Shown here piece after piece: positions 1-7,467 of a stretch of DNA of 13,593 nt. A program made the position numbers and the translations under genes. The stretch comes from DASRHK01 sp035650495 (GTDB taxonomy: Bacteria > Pseudomonadota > Gammaproteobacteria > Nevskiales > Nevskiaceae): positions 1-13,593 of the forward strand of contig DASRHK010000064.1 in NCBI GenBank assembly GCA_035650495.1. The letters run 5' to 3'. Every line of letters starts with the position of its first letter. Within the stretch, counting starts at the first letter, position 1. The notes under the pieces are model-generated. The model was not told the DNA's origin, searched no databases, and saw only the letters and a program-made list of their open reading frames with translations.

Positions 1-1
1 C

Positions 2-3000
2 ACCGAAGGAAAACTCGGCGGCCAGGCGCAGGTGCCGGGCGTCGCGGGAACCTGGAAGGATCTCACCGACAACGTCAACGTCATGGCGGCGAACCTGACG
101 GAGCAGGTGCGCGGCATCGTGAAAGTGGTGACCGCGGTCGCGAACGGCGACTTGGGTCAGAAGCTCACCGTGCAGGCGAAGGGCGAAGTCGCGGCGCTCG
201 CCGACACCATCAACAACATGACCTCGACGCTTGCGATCTTCGCCGAGCAGGTGACGACCGTCGCGCGCGAAGTCGGCGTCGAAGGCCGACTCGGCGGTCA
301 GGCGAACGTGCCCGGCGCCGCCGGTACGTGGAAGGACCTCACCGGTAACGTGAACCTGCTCGCGGCGAATCTGACGACGCAGGTGCGCGCGATCGCGGAA
401 GTCGCCACCGCCGTGACCAAGGGCGACTTGACGCGTTCGATCCAGGTCGATGCGCGCGGCGAAGTCGCCGAGCTGAAAGACAACATCAACACGATGATCG
501 GCAACCTCCGTCTGACCACGGAGCGCAACAACGAGCAGGACTGGCTGAAGACCAACATGGCGCGCTTCACCGGCATGTTGCAGGGTCAGCGCGATCTCGC
601 CACGGTCGGACGCATGCTCTTGTCCGAGCTTGTGCCGCTGGTCAGCGGTCACCAGGGCCTGCTGTATCGCATGGTCGAAGGCCAGGACGGCAAGCCGTTC
701 CTCAAGTTGCTCGCGGCGTACGGCAATCCGAAGGACGAGGGCTATCCCGATCGTCTCGAGCCGGGCGAGGGTCTGCTCGGTCAGTGCGCGGTCGACAAGC
801 GCCGCATCCTCGTCACTGACGTGCCGCAGGACGCGGTGCCGGTCGGAACCGTTCTCCTGCGCGCGCTGCCGAGATCGATCGTCGTGTTCCCGATCGTATT
901 CGAAGGCCAGATCAAGGCGGTGCTCGGGCTCGCGTCGCTGGAGCGCTTCTCCGCATCGCATCTGTCGTTCCTCGATCAGCTGACCACGTCGATCGGCATC
1001 GTGCTCAACTCGATCGAAGCGACGATGCAGACCGAAGCGCTGCTGACGCAGTCGCAGCAGCTCGCCGCGGAATTGCAGACGCAGCAGCGCGAGCTGCAGC
1101 AGACCAACGAGCAGCTGGCGCAGAAAGCCCAGCAGCTCGCCGAGCAGAACGCGGAAGTCGAGCGCAAGAACCAGGAAATCGAGCAGGCGCGCCGCGCGGT
1201 GGAGGAGAAGGCCGCCGAGCTCGCGCTCACCTCGAAGTACAAGTCCGAGTTCCTCGCGAACATGTCGCACGAGCTGCGCACGCCGCTGAACTCGATCCTG
1301 ATCCTGGGTCAGCAGCTGTGCGACAACCCGGAAGGCAACCTCACCAACAAGCAGGTCGAGTTCGCGCGCACCATCCACGGCGCCGGCACCGATCTGCTCA
1401 ACCTGATCACCGACATCCTCGATCTGTCGAAGATCGAGTCGGGCACGGTCACGGTCGATGCCGAGGATGTCTCGTTCCAGACGCTGCTCGCGACGATGGA
1501 GCGCAACTTCCGCCATGAGGCGGAGAACCGCAAGCTGTCGTTCGAGATCATCGCCGACGCCGACGTCGGCAAGACGATCATCACCGACAGCAAGCGCCTC
1601 ATGCAGGTGCTGAAGAACCTGCTGTCGAATGCCTTCAAGTTCACCGAGCACGGCGGCGTCAAGCTGCACGTGTCGAAGGTGACCGGCGGCTTCTCGAGCG
1701 ACCACCCGGTGCTCAAGATGGGCGAGCCGGCAATCTCGTTCGAAGTGTCCGACACCGGCATCGGCATCCCGCTCGACAAGCAGAAGCTCATCTTCGAGGC
1801 GTTCCAGCAGGCCGACGCGTCCACCTCGCGCAAGTACGGCGGCACCGGGCTCGGTCTCGCCATCTCGCGCGAGCTCGCGTCGCTGCTCGGCGGTGAGATC
1901 CAGCTGCATTCCACGCCGGGCACCGGCTCAACCTTCACGCTGTATCTGCCGCTGCGTTACGCCGGCGCAAGCGCGTCGCGCACGAGCGTCGACGCGAAGG
2001 CGGGCAACAAGGAGAGCATTTCGTTCCCGGCCGTGCGTGCTTCCGAGCGCCCGATCGTTCAGGTGCCCGACGATCGCGAGAACATCGAGCCGGGCGACAC
2101 CGTGCTGCTGATCGTCGAGGACGATCCGCACTACGCGAGGCTGCTGCTCGATCTCGCGCGCGACAAGGGCTTCAAGGTCCTGGTCGCGATGCGCGGCATC
2201 GAGGCGCTCGACCTCGCGCGCAAGCACAAGCCGAGCGCTGTCTCGCTCGACGTGTTCCTGCCCGACATGCTCGGCTGGACGGTGCTGTCGCAGCTCAAGC
2301 AGAACCCCGAGACGCGGCACATCCCGGTTCAGATGGTCACGCTCGACGAGGATCGCCAGCACGGCTTGGCGCGCGGCGCCTTCTCGTTCGTCACCAAGCC
2401 GACGACGTCCGAAGGTCTCGATGCGGCGCTCACGCGCATCAAGGAATACGCGTCGCCGCGCCGTCGCCAGCTGCTCGTCATCGAGGACAACCCGGCCGAG
2501 CGCATGTCGATCACCGAGCTGCTCGGGCACGACGACATCGACATCCGCACCGCCGCGACCGGCGAGGAAGCGCTGAAGGAGCTGCGTGAGAACACCTTCG
2601 ACTGCGCCGTGCTCGACCTCCGGCTCCCCGACATGTCGGGGTTCGAGGTGCTCGAGAAGATCCGCGATCACGAGACGCTCGGCGATCTGCCGGTCGTCGT
2701 GTTCACCGGCAAGGAGCTGTCGGCCGAGGAAGACGCGCGGCTGCGCACGCTGGCACGCAGCGTCGTGGTGAAGGGTGTCGAATCGCCCGAGCGCCTGCTC
2801 GACGAGACGTCGCTATTCCTCCATCGCATCATCTCCGACCTGCCGGAGAACAAGCAGGACATGCTGAAGAAGCTGCACGACTCGGACGAGGACCTGCAGG
2901 GCAAGTCGGTGCTGGTGGTCGACGACGACGCGCGCAACATCTTCGCGCTGTCGTCGGTGCTCGAGCGCCGCGGCATGAAGGTGAAGACGGCGACGACCGG

Positions 3001-3271
3001 ACGCGAGGCGATCTCGCTGATCGACGCGCAGCCCGAGGACACCGCGATCGTGCTGATGGACATCATGATGCCGGAGATGGACGGCTATCAGACGATGAAC
3101 GTGATCCGCAAGAATCCGAAGCTGCGACGGCTGCCGATCATCGCGCTCACTGCGAAGGCGATGAAGGGCGACCGTGAGAAATGCCTCGAGGCGGGCGCGT
3201 CGGATTACCTGGCGAAGCCGGTGAACACGGAGCAGCTGCTGTCCGTGCTGCGCACGTGGCTGCACCGGTGA
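2..3271 (+). CDS. HAMP-array hybrid sensor histidine kinase with three receivers (5' end outside window)
   Basis: The frame is open from base 2, so the N-terminus is missing. Residues are numbered from the Met at base 32. Order: at least two HAMP-like repeats (about 1-170), GAF domain (about 185-325), Gln/Glu-rich coiled coil (about 335-405), HisKA with H-box FLANMSHELRTPLN and phospho-acceptor His413, HATPase with N-box LKNLLSNAFKF, G1 box DTGIGIP (574) and G2 box GGTGLGL (603), then three receivers with phospho-acceptor Asp740, Asp862 and Asp1010. All three receivers keep the acidic pair, Thr and Lys of active domains. The HAMP array resembles group III (Nik1-type) hybrid kinases, so a cytoplasmic or soluble sensor that autophosphorylates and relays to its own receivers is expected. 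The ligand is unknown. The stop lies 20 bp before the second kinase, so the two are probably co-transcribed. The missing upstream part probably holds more HAMP units. Confidence 0.93.
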   Translation, partial: TEGKLGGQAQVPGVAGTWKDLTDNVNVMAANLTEQVRGIVKVVTAVANGDLGQKLTVQAKGEVAALADTINNMTSTLAIFAEQVTTVAREVGVEGRLGGQANVPGAAGTWKDLTGNVNLLAANLTTQVRAIAEVATAVTKGDLTRSIQVDARGEVAELKDNINTMIGNLRLTTERNNEQDWLKTNMARFTGMLQGQRDLATVGRMLLSELVPLVSGHQGLLYRMVEGQDGKPFLKLLAAYGNPKDEGYPDRLEPGEGLLGQCAVDKRRILVTDVPQDAVPVGTVLLRALPRSIVVFPIVFEGQIKAVLGLASLERFSASHLSFLDQLTTSIGIVLNSIEATMQTEALLTQSQQLAAELQTQQRELQQTNEQLAQKAQQLAEQNAEVERKNQEIEQARRAVEEKAAELALTSKYKSEFLANMSHELRTPLNSILILGQQLCDNPEGNLTNKQVEFARTIHGAGTDLLNLITDILDLSKIESGTVTVDAEDVSFQTLLATMERNFRHEAENRKLSFEIIADADVGKTIITDSKRLMQVLKNLLSNAFKFTEHGGVKLHVSKVTGGFSSDHPVLKMGEPAISFEVSDTGIGIPLDKQKLIFEAFQQADASTSRKYGGTGLGLAISRELASLLGGEIQLHSTPGTGSTFTLYLPLRYAGASASRTSVDAKAGNKESISFPAVRASERPIVQVPDDRENIEPGDTVLLIVEDDPHYARLLLDLARDKGFKVLVAMRGIEALDLARKHKPSAVSLDVFLPDMLGWTVLSQLKQNPETRHIPVQMVTLDEDRQHGLARGAFSFVTKPTTSEGLDAALTRIKEYASPRRRQLLVIEDNPAERMSITELLGHDDIDIRTAATGEEALKELRENTFDCAVLDLRLPDMSGFEVLEKIRDHETLGDLPVVVFTGKELSAEEDARLRTLARSVVVKGVESPERLLDETSLFLHRIISDLPENKQDMLKKLHDSDEDLQGKSVLVVDDDARNIFALSSVLERRGMKVKTATTGREAISLIDAQPEDTAIVLMDIMMPEMDGYQTMNVIRKNPKLRRLPIIALTAKAMKGDREKCLEAGASDYLAKPVNTEQLLSVLRTWLHR
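17..535 (+). repeat. Tandem HAMP-unit repeat (276-bp period)
   Basis: Two in-frame units, starting at 17 and 293, repeat with an offset of exactly 276 bp (92 residues). Both contain the blocks GGQA-VPG-AGTWKDLT-NVN and AANLT-QVR, followed by a GDL block. The second copy ends near the GAF domain. This is the coding repeat of a poly-HAMP array, not a mobile repeat. More units are likely upstream of the window. Confidence 0.85.
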
Positions 3272-3291
3272 CCCTGTTCGGAGAGATCGGC

Positions 3292-4932
3292 GTGAGCAAG
3301 GACAAGCTCAACATCCTCCTGGTCGACGACCAGCCCGGGAAGCTGCTGACCTACGAGGCGATCCTCGCGGAGCTCGGCGAGAACCTGGTCAAGGTCACCT
3401 CGGGCAACGAGGCGCTGCAGCATCTGCTGAAGAACGAGTTCGCCGTCGTCCTCGTCGACGTCTGCATGCCGAACATCGACGGCTTCGAGCTCGCCTCGCT
3501 GATCCGCAGCCATCCGCGCTGCGAGAAGACGGCGATCATCTTCATCTCGGCGATCCAGCAGACCAACCTCGATCAGATCAAGGGCTACGAGAGCGGCGCG
3601 GTCGACTACCTCTCCGTGCCCGTGGTGCCCGAGCTCTTGCGCGCGCGCGTGCGCGTGTTCTGCGATCTCTACCGCAAGACCGCCGCGCTCGAGAACATGA
3701 ACCGCCAGCTGGAGCAGCGGGTGGCCGAGCGCACCGCGGAGCTCGAGCGCGATCTCGAGGAGCGCAAGCGCCTGCAGGAAGCGCTGCAGCAATCCGATCG
3801 TCGCAAGGACGAGTTCCTCGCGGTGCTCGCGCACGAGCTGCGCAATCCGCTCGCGCCGATCCGCACGGCTGCGGACATCATGCGGGTGAAGCCGCTGACC
3901 GATCCGGCGCTGATGCAATGCCGCGACGTCATCGGTCGCCAGGTCGAGCAGCTCACGCGTCTCGTCGACGATCTGCTCGACGTCTCGCGCATCACCAGCG
4001 GCAAGCTGCGCTTGCAGAAGCAGCTCATCGAGATCTCCGCGATCGTGCAGCGCGCGGTCGAGACGCAGAAACCGATCTTCGACGAGCGCCGGCAGCAATT
4101 GGTCGTGGAGCTGCCCAAGGAGCCGCTGGTGCTCGAAGGCGATCTCACGCGCCTGTCGGAAGCGCTCGCCAATCTCCTCAACAACGCTGCGAAATATTCC
4201 AACGATGGTGGCCGCGTCATGCTGCGCATCGAGCGCGCGGGCCCGCAGATCATCATTCGCGTGAAAGACCAGGGCGTCGGCATCCCGCAGGAGATGCTGC
4301 CGCGCGTGTTCGAGCTGTTCACGCAGGTCGATCAGTCGCTGCATCGCTCGCAGGGCGGGCTCGGCATCGGGCTCGCGCTGGTGCGCAACCTCGTCGAGAT
4401 GCATGGCGGCACCATCGACGGCACCAGCGAAGGCATCGGCAAGGGCAGCGAGTTCGTCATGCGGCTGCCGCTGCGTCCGGAGAAGCATGGGTTGAACAAC
4501 GAGGCCGAGCGCGTGGTCCCGATCGCGTCGGGCTACGGGCGCATCCTCGTCGTCGACGACAACTCCGACGCCGCCGAGATGCTGGCGACGATGCTGCGCT
4601 TCGACGGCATCGACGTGCAGACCGCGAACGACGGGCAGCAGGCGCTGCTCGCGCTCGAGCGCTTCCGCCCGGACATGGTGCTGCTCGACATCGGCATGCC
4701 GGGCATGAGCGGCTACGAGGTTGCGCGCGCGATCCGCGCGCACGCACACGGCGCCGGCATCATGCTGGTCGCCGCGACGGGCTGGGGCCAGGACGATGAT
4801 CGCCGTCGCGCGCGCGAAGCGGGCTTCGACGAGCACGTCACCAAGCCGGTGGATCGTGCGCAATTGATGCGCTTGATCACCAAGCCGCGACGCTCGGATC
4901 GTGGCGGATCGGGAATCCAGAAGGCATCATAG
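3292..4932 (+). CDS. Hybrid histidine kinase, REC-HisKA-HATPase-REC
   Basis: Start GTG at 3292 was chosen because it follows a GGAGAG Shine-Dalgarno (3280-3285, 6-nt spacing) and places the receiver strand NILLVDD right at the N-terminus. The 546-residue product has a receiver (about 6-120, Asp56), a coiled coil (about 130-170), HisKA with FLAVLAHELRNPL (His181), HATPase with N-box NLLNNAAKYS, DQGVGIP and GGLGIGL boxes, and a C-terminal receiver (about 420-535, Asp466). No membrane segment is visible, so it is probably cytoplasmic. In the N-terminal receiver the usual Lys after the Tyr-Leu-x strand is Val (DYLSVPV). The C-terminal receiver keeps Lys in VTKPVD. An N-terminal receiver feeding a kinase core suggests it accepts phosphate from, or is modulated by, another kinase. 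The kinase 20 bp upstream is the obvious candidate, but this is inference. Confidence 0.93.
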   Translation: MSKDKLNILLVDDQPGKLLTYEAILAELGENLVKVTSGNEALQHLLKNEFAVVLVDVCMPNIDGFELASLIRSHPRCEKTAIIFISAIQQTNLDQIKGYESGAVDYLSVPVVPELLRARVRVFCDLYRKTAALENMNRQLEQRVAERTAELERDLEERKRLQEALQQSDRRKDEFLAVLAHELRNPLAPIRTAADIMRVKPLTDPALMQCRDVIGRQVEQLTRLVDDLLDVSRITSGKLRLQKQLIEISAIVQRAVETQKPIFDERRQQLVVELPKEPLVLEGDLTRLSEALANLLNNAAKYSNDGGRVMLRIERAGPQIIIRVKDQGVGIPQEMLPRVFELFTQVDQSLHRSQGGLGIGLALVRNLVEMHGGTIDGTSEGIGKGSEFVMRLPLRPEKHGLNNEAERVVPIASGYGRILVVDDNSDAAEMLATMLRFDGIDVQTANDGQQALLALERFRPDMVLLDIGMPGMSGYEVARAIRAHAHGAGIMLVAATGWGQDDDRRRAREAGFDEHVTKPVDRAQLMRLITKPRRSDRGGSGIQKAS

Positions 4933-4936
4933 GGCG

Positions 4937-5494
4937 ATGCGAATCGCCCTCACTGCTGTGCTGATGGTTGGCCTGTCCGGCTGCGCGGAATTCTGGGAGA
5001 TGAATTCCCAGAACCCGGCGCTCAAGCTGCCGCCGGCGGATGCGTCCGAGTACGCGCCTTACGAGAAATCCGGCAACGCGTCGATCTCGGGCCAGGCGTT
5101 CTTGGTCACCACGAGCGGCGATGCGAAGAAAGCCGCCGGCAAGGAAGTCACCTGCGATCCGGCGACGAGCCTTTCGCGGCGCTGGTGGAACGACGCGCGC
5201 GTCTACGAGCGGATCCAGCCGCGCATGCCGGACGATCCGAAATTCCTGTCGATGCGCAAGACCGTCACCGCCGACGCCGACGGCCGCTTCACGTTCGACA
5301 ATCTTCCGGCGGGCGATTACCTGATCCGCACGACGATCGAATGGGAGCCGCTGCATTGCGGCGAGCCCGGCTACAGCTACTGCTCGAAGCAGGCAGGCGC
5401 GGTCGGCGGCCTCGTGCACGTCAATGCGGGCGAGAAGAAGAACGTGATCTTCGGCAAGGACGCGGTCGCGCTGCCGGACTGGACGAAGAAGTAA
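4937..5494 (+). CDS. Predicted lipoprotein with carboxypeptidase-regulatory/transthyretin-like domain
   Basis: The start ATG at 4937 is 4 bp after the kinase stop and gives a proper signal sequence: MRIALTAVLMVGLSGC, a lipobox with Cys16. Residue 2 of the mature protein is Ala, not Asp, which favours outer-membrane sorting. The 185-residue product is short and mostly polar. The segment TADADGRFTFDNLPAGDYLIRT (split here as TADADGRFTF and DNLPAGDYLIRT) is typical of the beta-sandwich found in carboxypeptidase regulatory-like domains. Additional Cys residues occur in the mature part. I do not recognise a named family. It is probably co-transcribed with the two kinases, and a strong terminator follows its stop. 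A periplasmic or surface role linked to the kinase system is possible but unproven. Confidence 0.8.
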   Translation: MRIALTAVLMVGLSGCAEFWEMNSQNPALKLPPADASEYAPYEKSGNASISGQAFLVTTSGDAKKAAGKEVTCDPATSLSRRWWNDARVYERIQPRMPDDPKFLSMRKTVTADADGRFTFDNLPAGDYLIRTTIEWEPLHCGEPGYSYCSKQAGAVGGLVHVNAGEKKNVIFGKDAVALPDWTKK

Positions 5495-5512
5495 TCCGCG
5501 CGCTGCAAAGAA

Positions 5513-5537
5513 AAAGGCCACCGGGAAGGTGGCCTTT
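5513..5537. terminator. Bidirectional intrinsic terminator
   Basis: A perfect 10-bp stem, AAAGGCCACC (5513-5522) against GGTGGCCTTT (5528-5537), encloses the 5-nt loop GGGAA. On the + strand it is followed by CGTTTT and terminates the kinase-lipoprotein unit. On the - strand it is followed by TTCTTT and lies 5 nt past the tmRNA 3' end, so it also terminates ssrA. Confidence 0.88.
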
Positions 5538-5542
5538 CGTTT

Positions 5543-5898
5543 TGGTGGAGACGGCGGGAATCGAACCCGCGTCCGACAATCCTCCGCCCTTGGACCTACA
5601 TGCGTAGCCAGCTCTTTGGTTTTGGTCGCTGACTCCCGGAGTGGCACGGAGCGCCAGCGCTTATCTCCTTAAGGATTTAACAGATCGGCCAAGAGCGGGC
5701 TTCACTGCGAGTCGATGAGAGTCGACGGTTGATTCAGCGGCATCGACACCGGCTGGTCAACCGCTCGCGGGGCTTAAGCCGCGAGGGCGTAGTTCGCGTC
5801 GTTCGCAACTAGCTTGGTTGCGGATGGTTTTACGATGTCTTCCGCACATCGGCATGCACCTCGGGTTTCGATATCGCCGTCGAGCCCAGATCGTCCCC
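5543..5898 (-). ncRNA. ssrA: Transfer-messenger RNA (tmRNA)
   Basis: This RNA rescues stalled ribosomes together with SmpB by adding a degradation tag. Seen on the - strand: 5' end GGGGACG (5898-5892) pairs with CGTCTCC (5553-5547), followed by discriminator A and an encoded CCA (5545-5543). The pairing includes the G3-U70 wobble that marks alanine charging. The T arm (GCGGG, loop TTCGATT, CCCGC) lies at 5570-5554. The conserved core GGTGCATGCCG is present in the 5' third. The resume codon follows CTAGTT, and the tag stop codon lies in the loop of a CTCGCGG/CCGCGAG hairpin. The 356-nt length fits a one-piece proteobacterial tmRNA. The tRNA-like 3' end abuts a terminator. The adenylate cyclase gene lies upstream on the same strand, and smpB lies beyond it. 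Confidence 0.96.
5774..5806 (-). CDS. tmRNA tag reading frame, encoded ANDANYALAA
   Basis: Within ssrA, the resume codon GCG (5806-5804) opens a 10-codon frame: Ala-Asn-Asp-Ala-Asn-Tyr-Ala-Leu-Ala-Ala, then TAA. With the charged Ala the full tag is AANDANYALAA. The C-terminal ALAA matches the ClpXP/ClpAP signal, and AAN plus Tyr match the SspB-contact positions of the E. coli tag. The fifth tag residue is Ala, where E. coli has Glu. Confidence 0.93.
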   Translation of the reverse strand, partial: ANDANYALAA

Positions 5899-5909
5899 AA
5901 GTCGCCGGA

Positions 5910-5937
5910 TAAGACTAGCACAGCGACCCCGAGTTCC
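5910..5937 (-). promoter_or_regulatory. Candidate ssrA promoter, sigma-E-like
   Basis: On the - strand GGAACTC (5937-5931) is separated by 15 nt from GTCTTA (5915-5910). This resembles the sigma-E pattern GGAACTT, N15-16, then a TCTGA-like -10. It would start transcription a few nt before the mature tmRNA 5' end (5898). The overlapping TAGTCT (5917-5912) could serve as a sigma-70 -10, but its -35 position (GGGGGA) is poor. The assignment rests on pattern matching only. Confidence 0.4.
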
Positions 5938-5940
5938 CCC

Positions 5941-7377
5941 TCAGGGATGTGGGGAATTCCTCTCGATTTCCGCGATCGCGGCCTTCGCCTCGTCGCGATA
6001 GCAGCTGCTCTTGAACCAGCCGCCGATGCCCTTGCCGAGCACTGCGCGCAGCGCGGGCAGGGTGCGCGGATCGTGCAGCGCCCGGATCTTGGCGATGGCC
6101 GCTTTCTTGGCATCGCACGAGCCTGCGGTCTCGATCTCGTGCATCGCGACGAAGTACGGATCGATCCGATCCGCGAAGCCGAGTTCGTTCAAGAGATCGG
6201 CGGCGCGCTGGCCGCCGAGATCGCGCGCGGTGGCGGTGCGCTTGGCCAGCGCGTCGATCATCGGCGCGCTCGGATACTTCTTGATGATCGGGATCGCGAG
6301 ATCGCTCGCCCACGACAGGCAGGCGACGACGCGCGTGGCGACGACCGGATCGTCCTGCAGCGAGGGCTGCAGCTCGAGCGCCTTGGCGTAAGCGGGCGCG
6401 GCTTCGCGGCGCCGGTTGCGATCGAAGGCCTTGTTGCCCTTGTCGAGCCACTCGCGCGCTTCGGAATCTTTCGGCACGACGGGCGTCGTGGGCGTGTCGC
6501 CGATCGATGGCGGGAAGTCCGGTGCGGTCGCGGCCGATGGTGACGCGCCGAGCGTCGAGGACGCAGGCTCCATGCGCGCTTCGGCGATCTCTTCGCCGCG
6601 CGACAGCCACCAGATCAGCGCGAACGCGCTCAACGCGAGCGCGCCGAGCATCGGCGCCAGGCGCACGGGCGGCGGCAGCGTGAGCGCCGGCCCGACGAGC
6701 CATTCCTTCCACACCGAATGCCCGACGACGGGCAGGCTGCGCACGCGATTGACCAGGACCGCCAGCGGGCCGACGGTCGCCGCCGAGCGATGCATGCCGC
6801 CGTACGGCAGCTCGCCGGGCGCATCGCCGAGCTCCTCGCCGCCCGGTACGAGACGATTCACCTGCCGCGGCGGCACGGTGAACAGCTTCACCGCCTCGGG
6901 GATGCCTTTGAGCTTGTGGCGGCCGGCGAGCACGCTCGGCACCTCGGCCTTGTTCATCGCGAGGTAGACCGCTTCGGTGAAGTAGATCTGGTCGGGCGGC
7001 GTCATGTGCTCGACGCGCGACGCGACGTTGACCGCCTCACCGAAGATGTCGCTGCCGTCGACGCGCACTTCGCCGACGTTGATCGCCACGCGGATGTGGA
7101 TCTGCTCGAGCGACGGCCGGCGGTAGTTGTACTCGGCGAGCGCGTCGTGCATCGCCATTCCGCAGCGCACGGCGTCGGTGGGGGAGCGGAAGCCGAGCAT
7201 CAGGCTGTCGCCGATCGATTTCACGCGACGTCCGCCGAAGCGCGCGACCAGCGGCAGCAGGATGCGGTTGTGATCGCGCAGCATCGCGCGGTTCTGGTCG
7301 CGCGACTGCTTCGACGTCAGCTCGGTGTAGCCCACGATGTCCGTGAACATCACCGTTAGGTTTTCGGTTTGCGCCAT
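5941..7377 (-). CDS. Membrane-anchored class III adenylate cyclase with C-terminal TPR-like region
   Basis: The 478-residue product probably makes cAMP from ATP. The N-terminal catalytic domain (about 5-170) has metal ligands Asp13 (FTDIVG) and Asp57 (KSIGDS), base-selecting Lys53 and Asp110 (DIFGEAVN), and transition-state Asn117 and Arg121. This full set of catalytic residues favours adenylate over guanylate. A single hydrophobic segment (about 240-258, ending in WWL) follows, then a Pro/Ser/Thr-rich linker and a helical C-terminus with one TPR-like motif (about 305-338). With the cyclase in the cytoplasm, the C-terminus should lie in the periplasm. It carries three Cys residues. Start ATG at 7377 sits just before the first catalytic strand. 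A purine-rich AAAGGAGAAG lies about 21 nt upstream, rather far for a Shine-Dalgarno. The gene is 90 bp downstream of smpB and 42 bp upstream of ssrA. Confidence 0.9.
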   Translation of the reverse strand: MAQTENLTVMFTDIVGYTELTSKQSRDQNRAMLRDHNRILLPLVARFGGRRVKSIGDSLMLGFRSPTDAVRCGMAMHDALAEYNYRRPSLEQIHIRVAINVGEVRVDGSDIFGEAVNVASRVEHMTPPDQIYFTEAVYLAMNKAEVPSVLAGRHKLKGIPEAVKLFTVPPRQVNRLVPGGEELGDAPGELPYGGMHRSAATVGPLAVLVNRVRSLPVVGHSVWKEWLVGPALTLPPPVRLAPMLGALALSAFALIWWLSRGEEIAEARMEPASSTLGASPSAATAPDFPPSIGDTPTTPVVPKDSEAREWLDKGNKAFDRNRRREAAPAYAKALELQPSLQDDPVVATRVVACLSWASDLAIPIIKKYPSAPMIDALAKRTATARDLGGQRAADLLNELGFADRIDPYFVAMHEIETAGSCDAKKAAIAKIRALHDPRTLPALRAVLGKGIGGWFKSSCYRDEAKAAIAEIERNSPHP

Positions 7378-7467
7378 CGGCGTCGACCCGCGCCGGCTCT
7401 TCTCCTTTCGGGCGTCTAGTCTACCGGGTGGGCGCTCAGTGCCGCAGCAATCGTTCTTTTTGTCGCG

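Noticed and set aside
3205..4863. Long open frame (552 codons) on the - strand opposite the second hybrid kinase
   Set aside because: Its composition (runs rich in Arg, Ala, Asp, His, Leu) is that of an antisense shadow in high-GC DNA. The + strand has complete kinase domains over the same bases.
5543..5620. Separate tRNA gene suggested by the T arm and CCA end
   Set aside because: The matching acceptor strand lies about 340 nt away and a tag frame lies between, so it is the tRNA-like end of tmRNA.
5818..6543. + strand frame across the tmRNA 5' end and the cyclase C-terminus
   Set aside because: It overlaps a structured RNA and a confident gene on the other strand; no start signal or domain.
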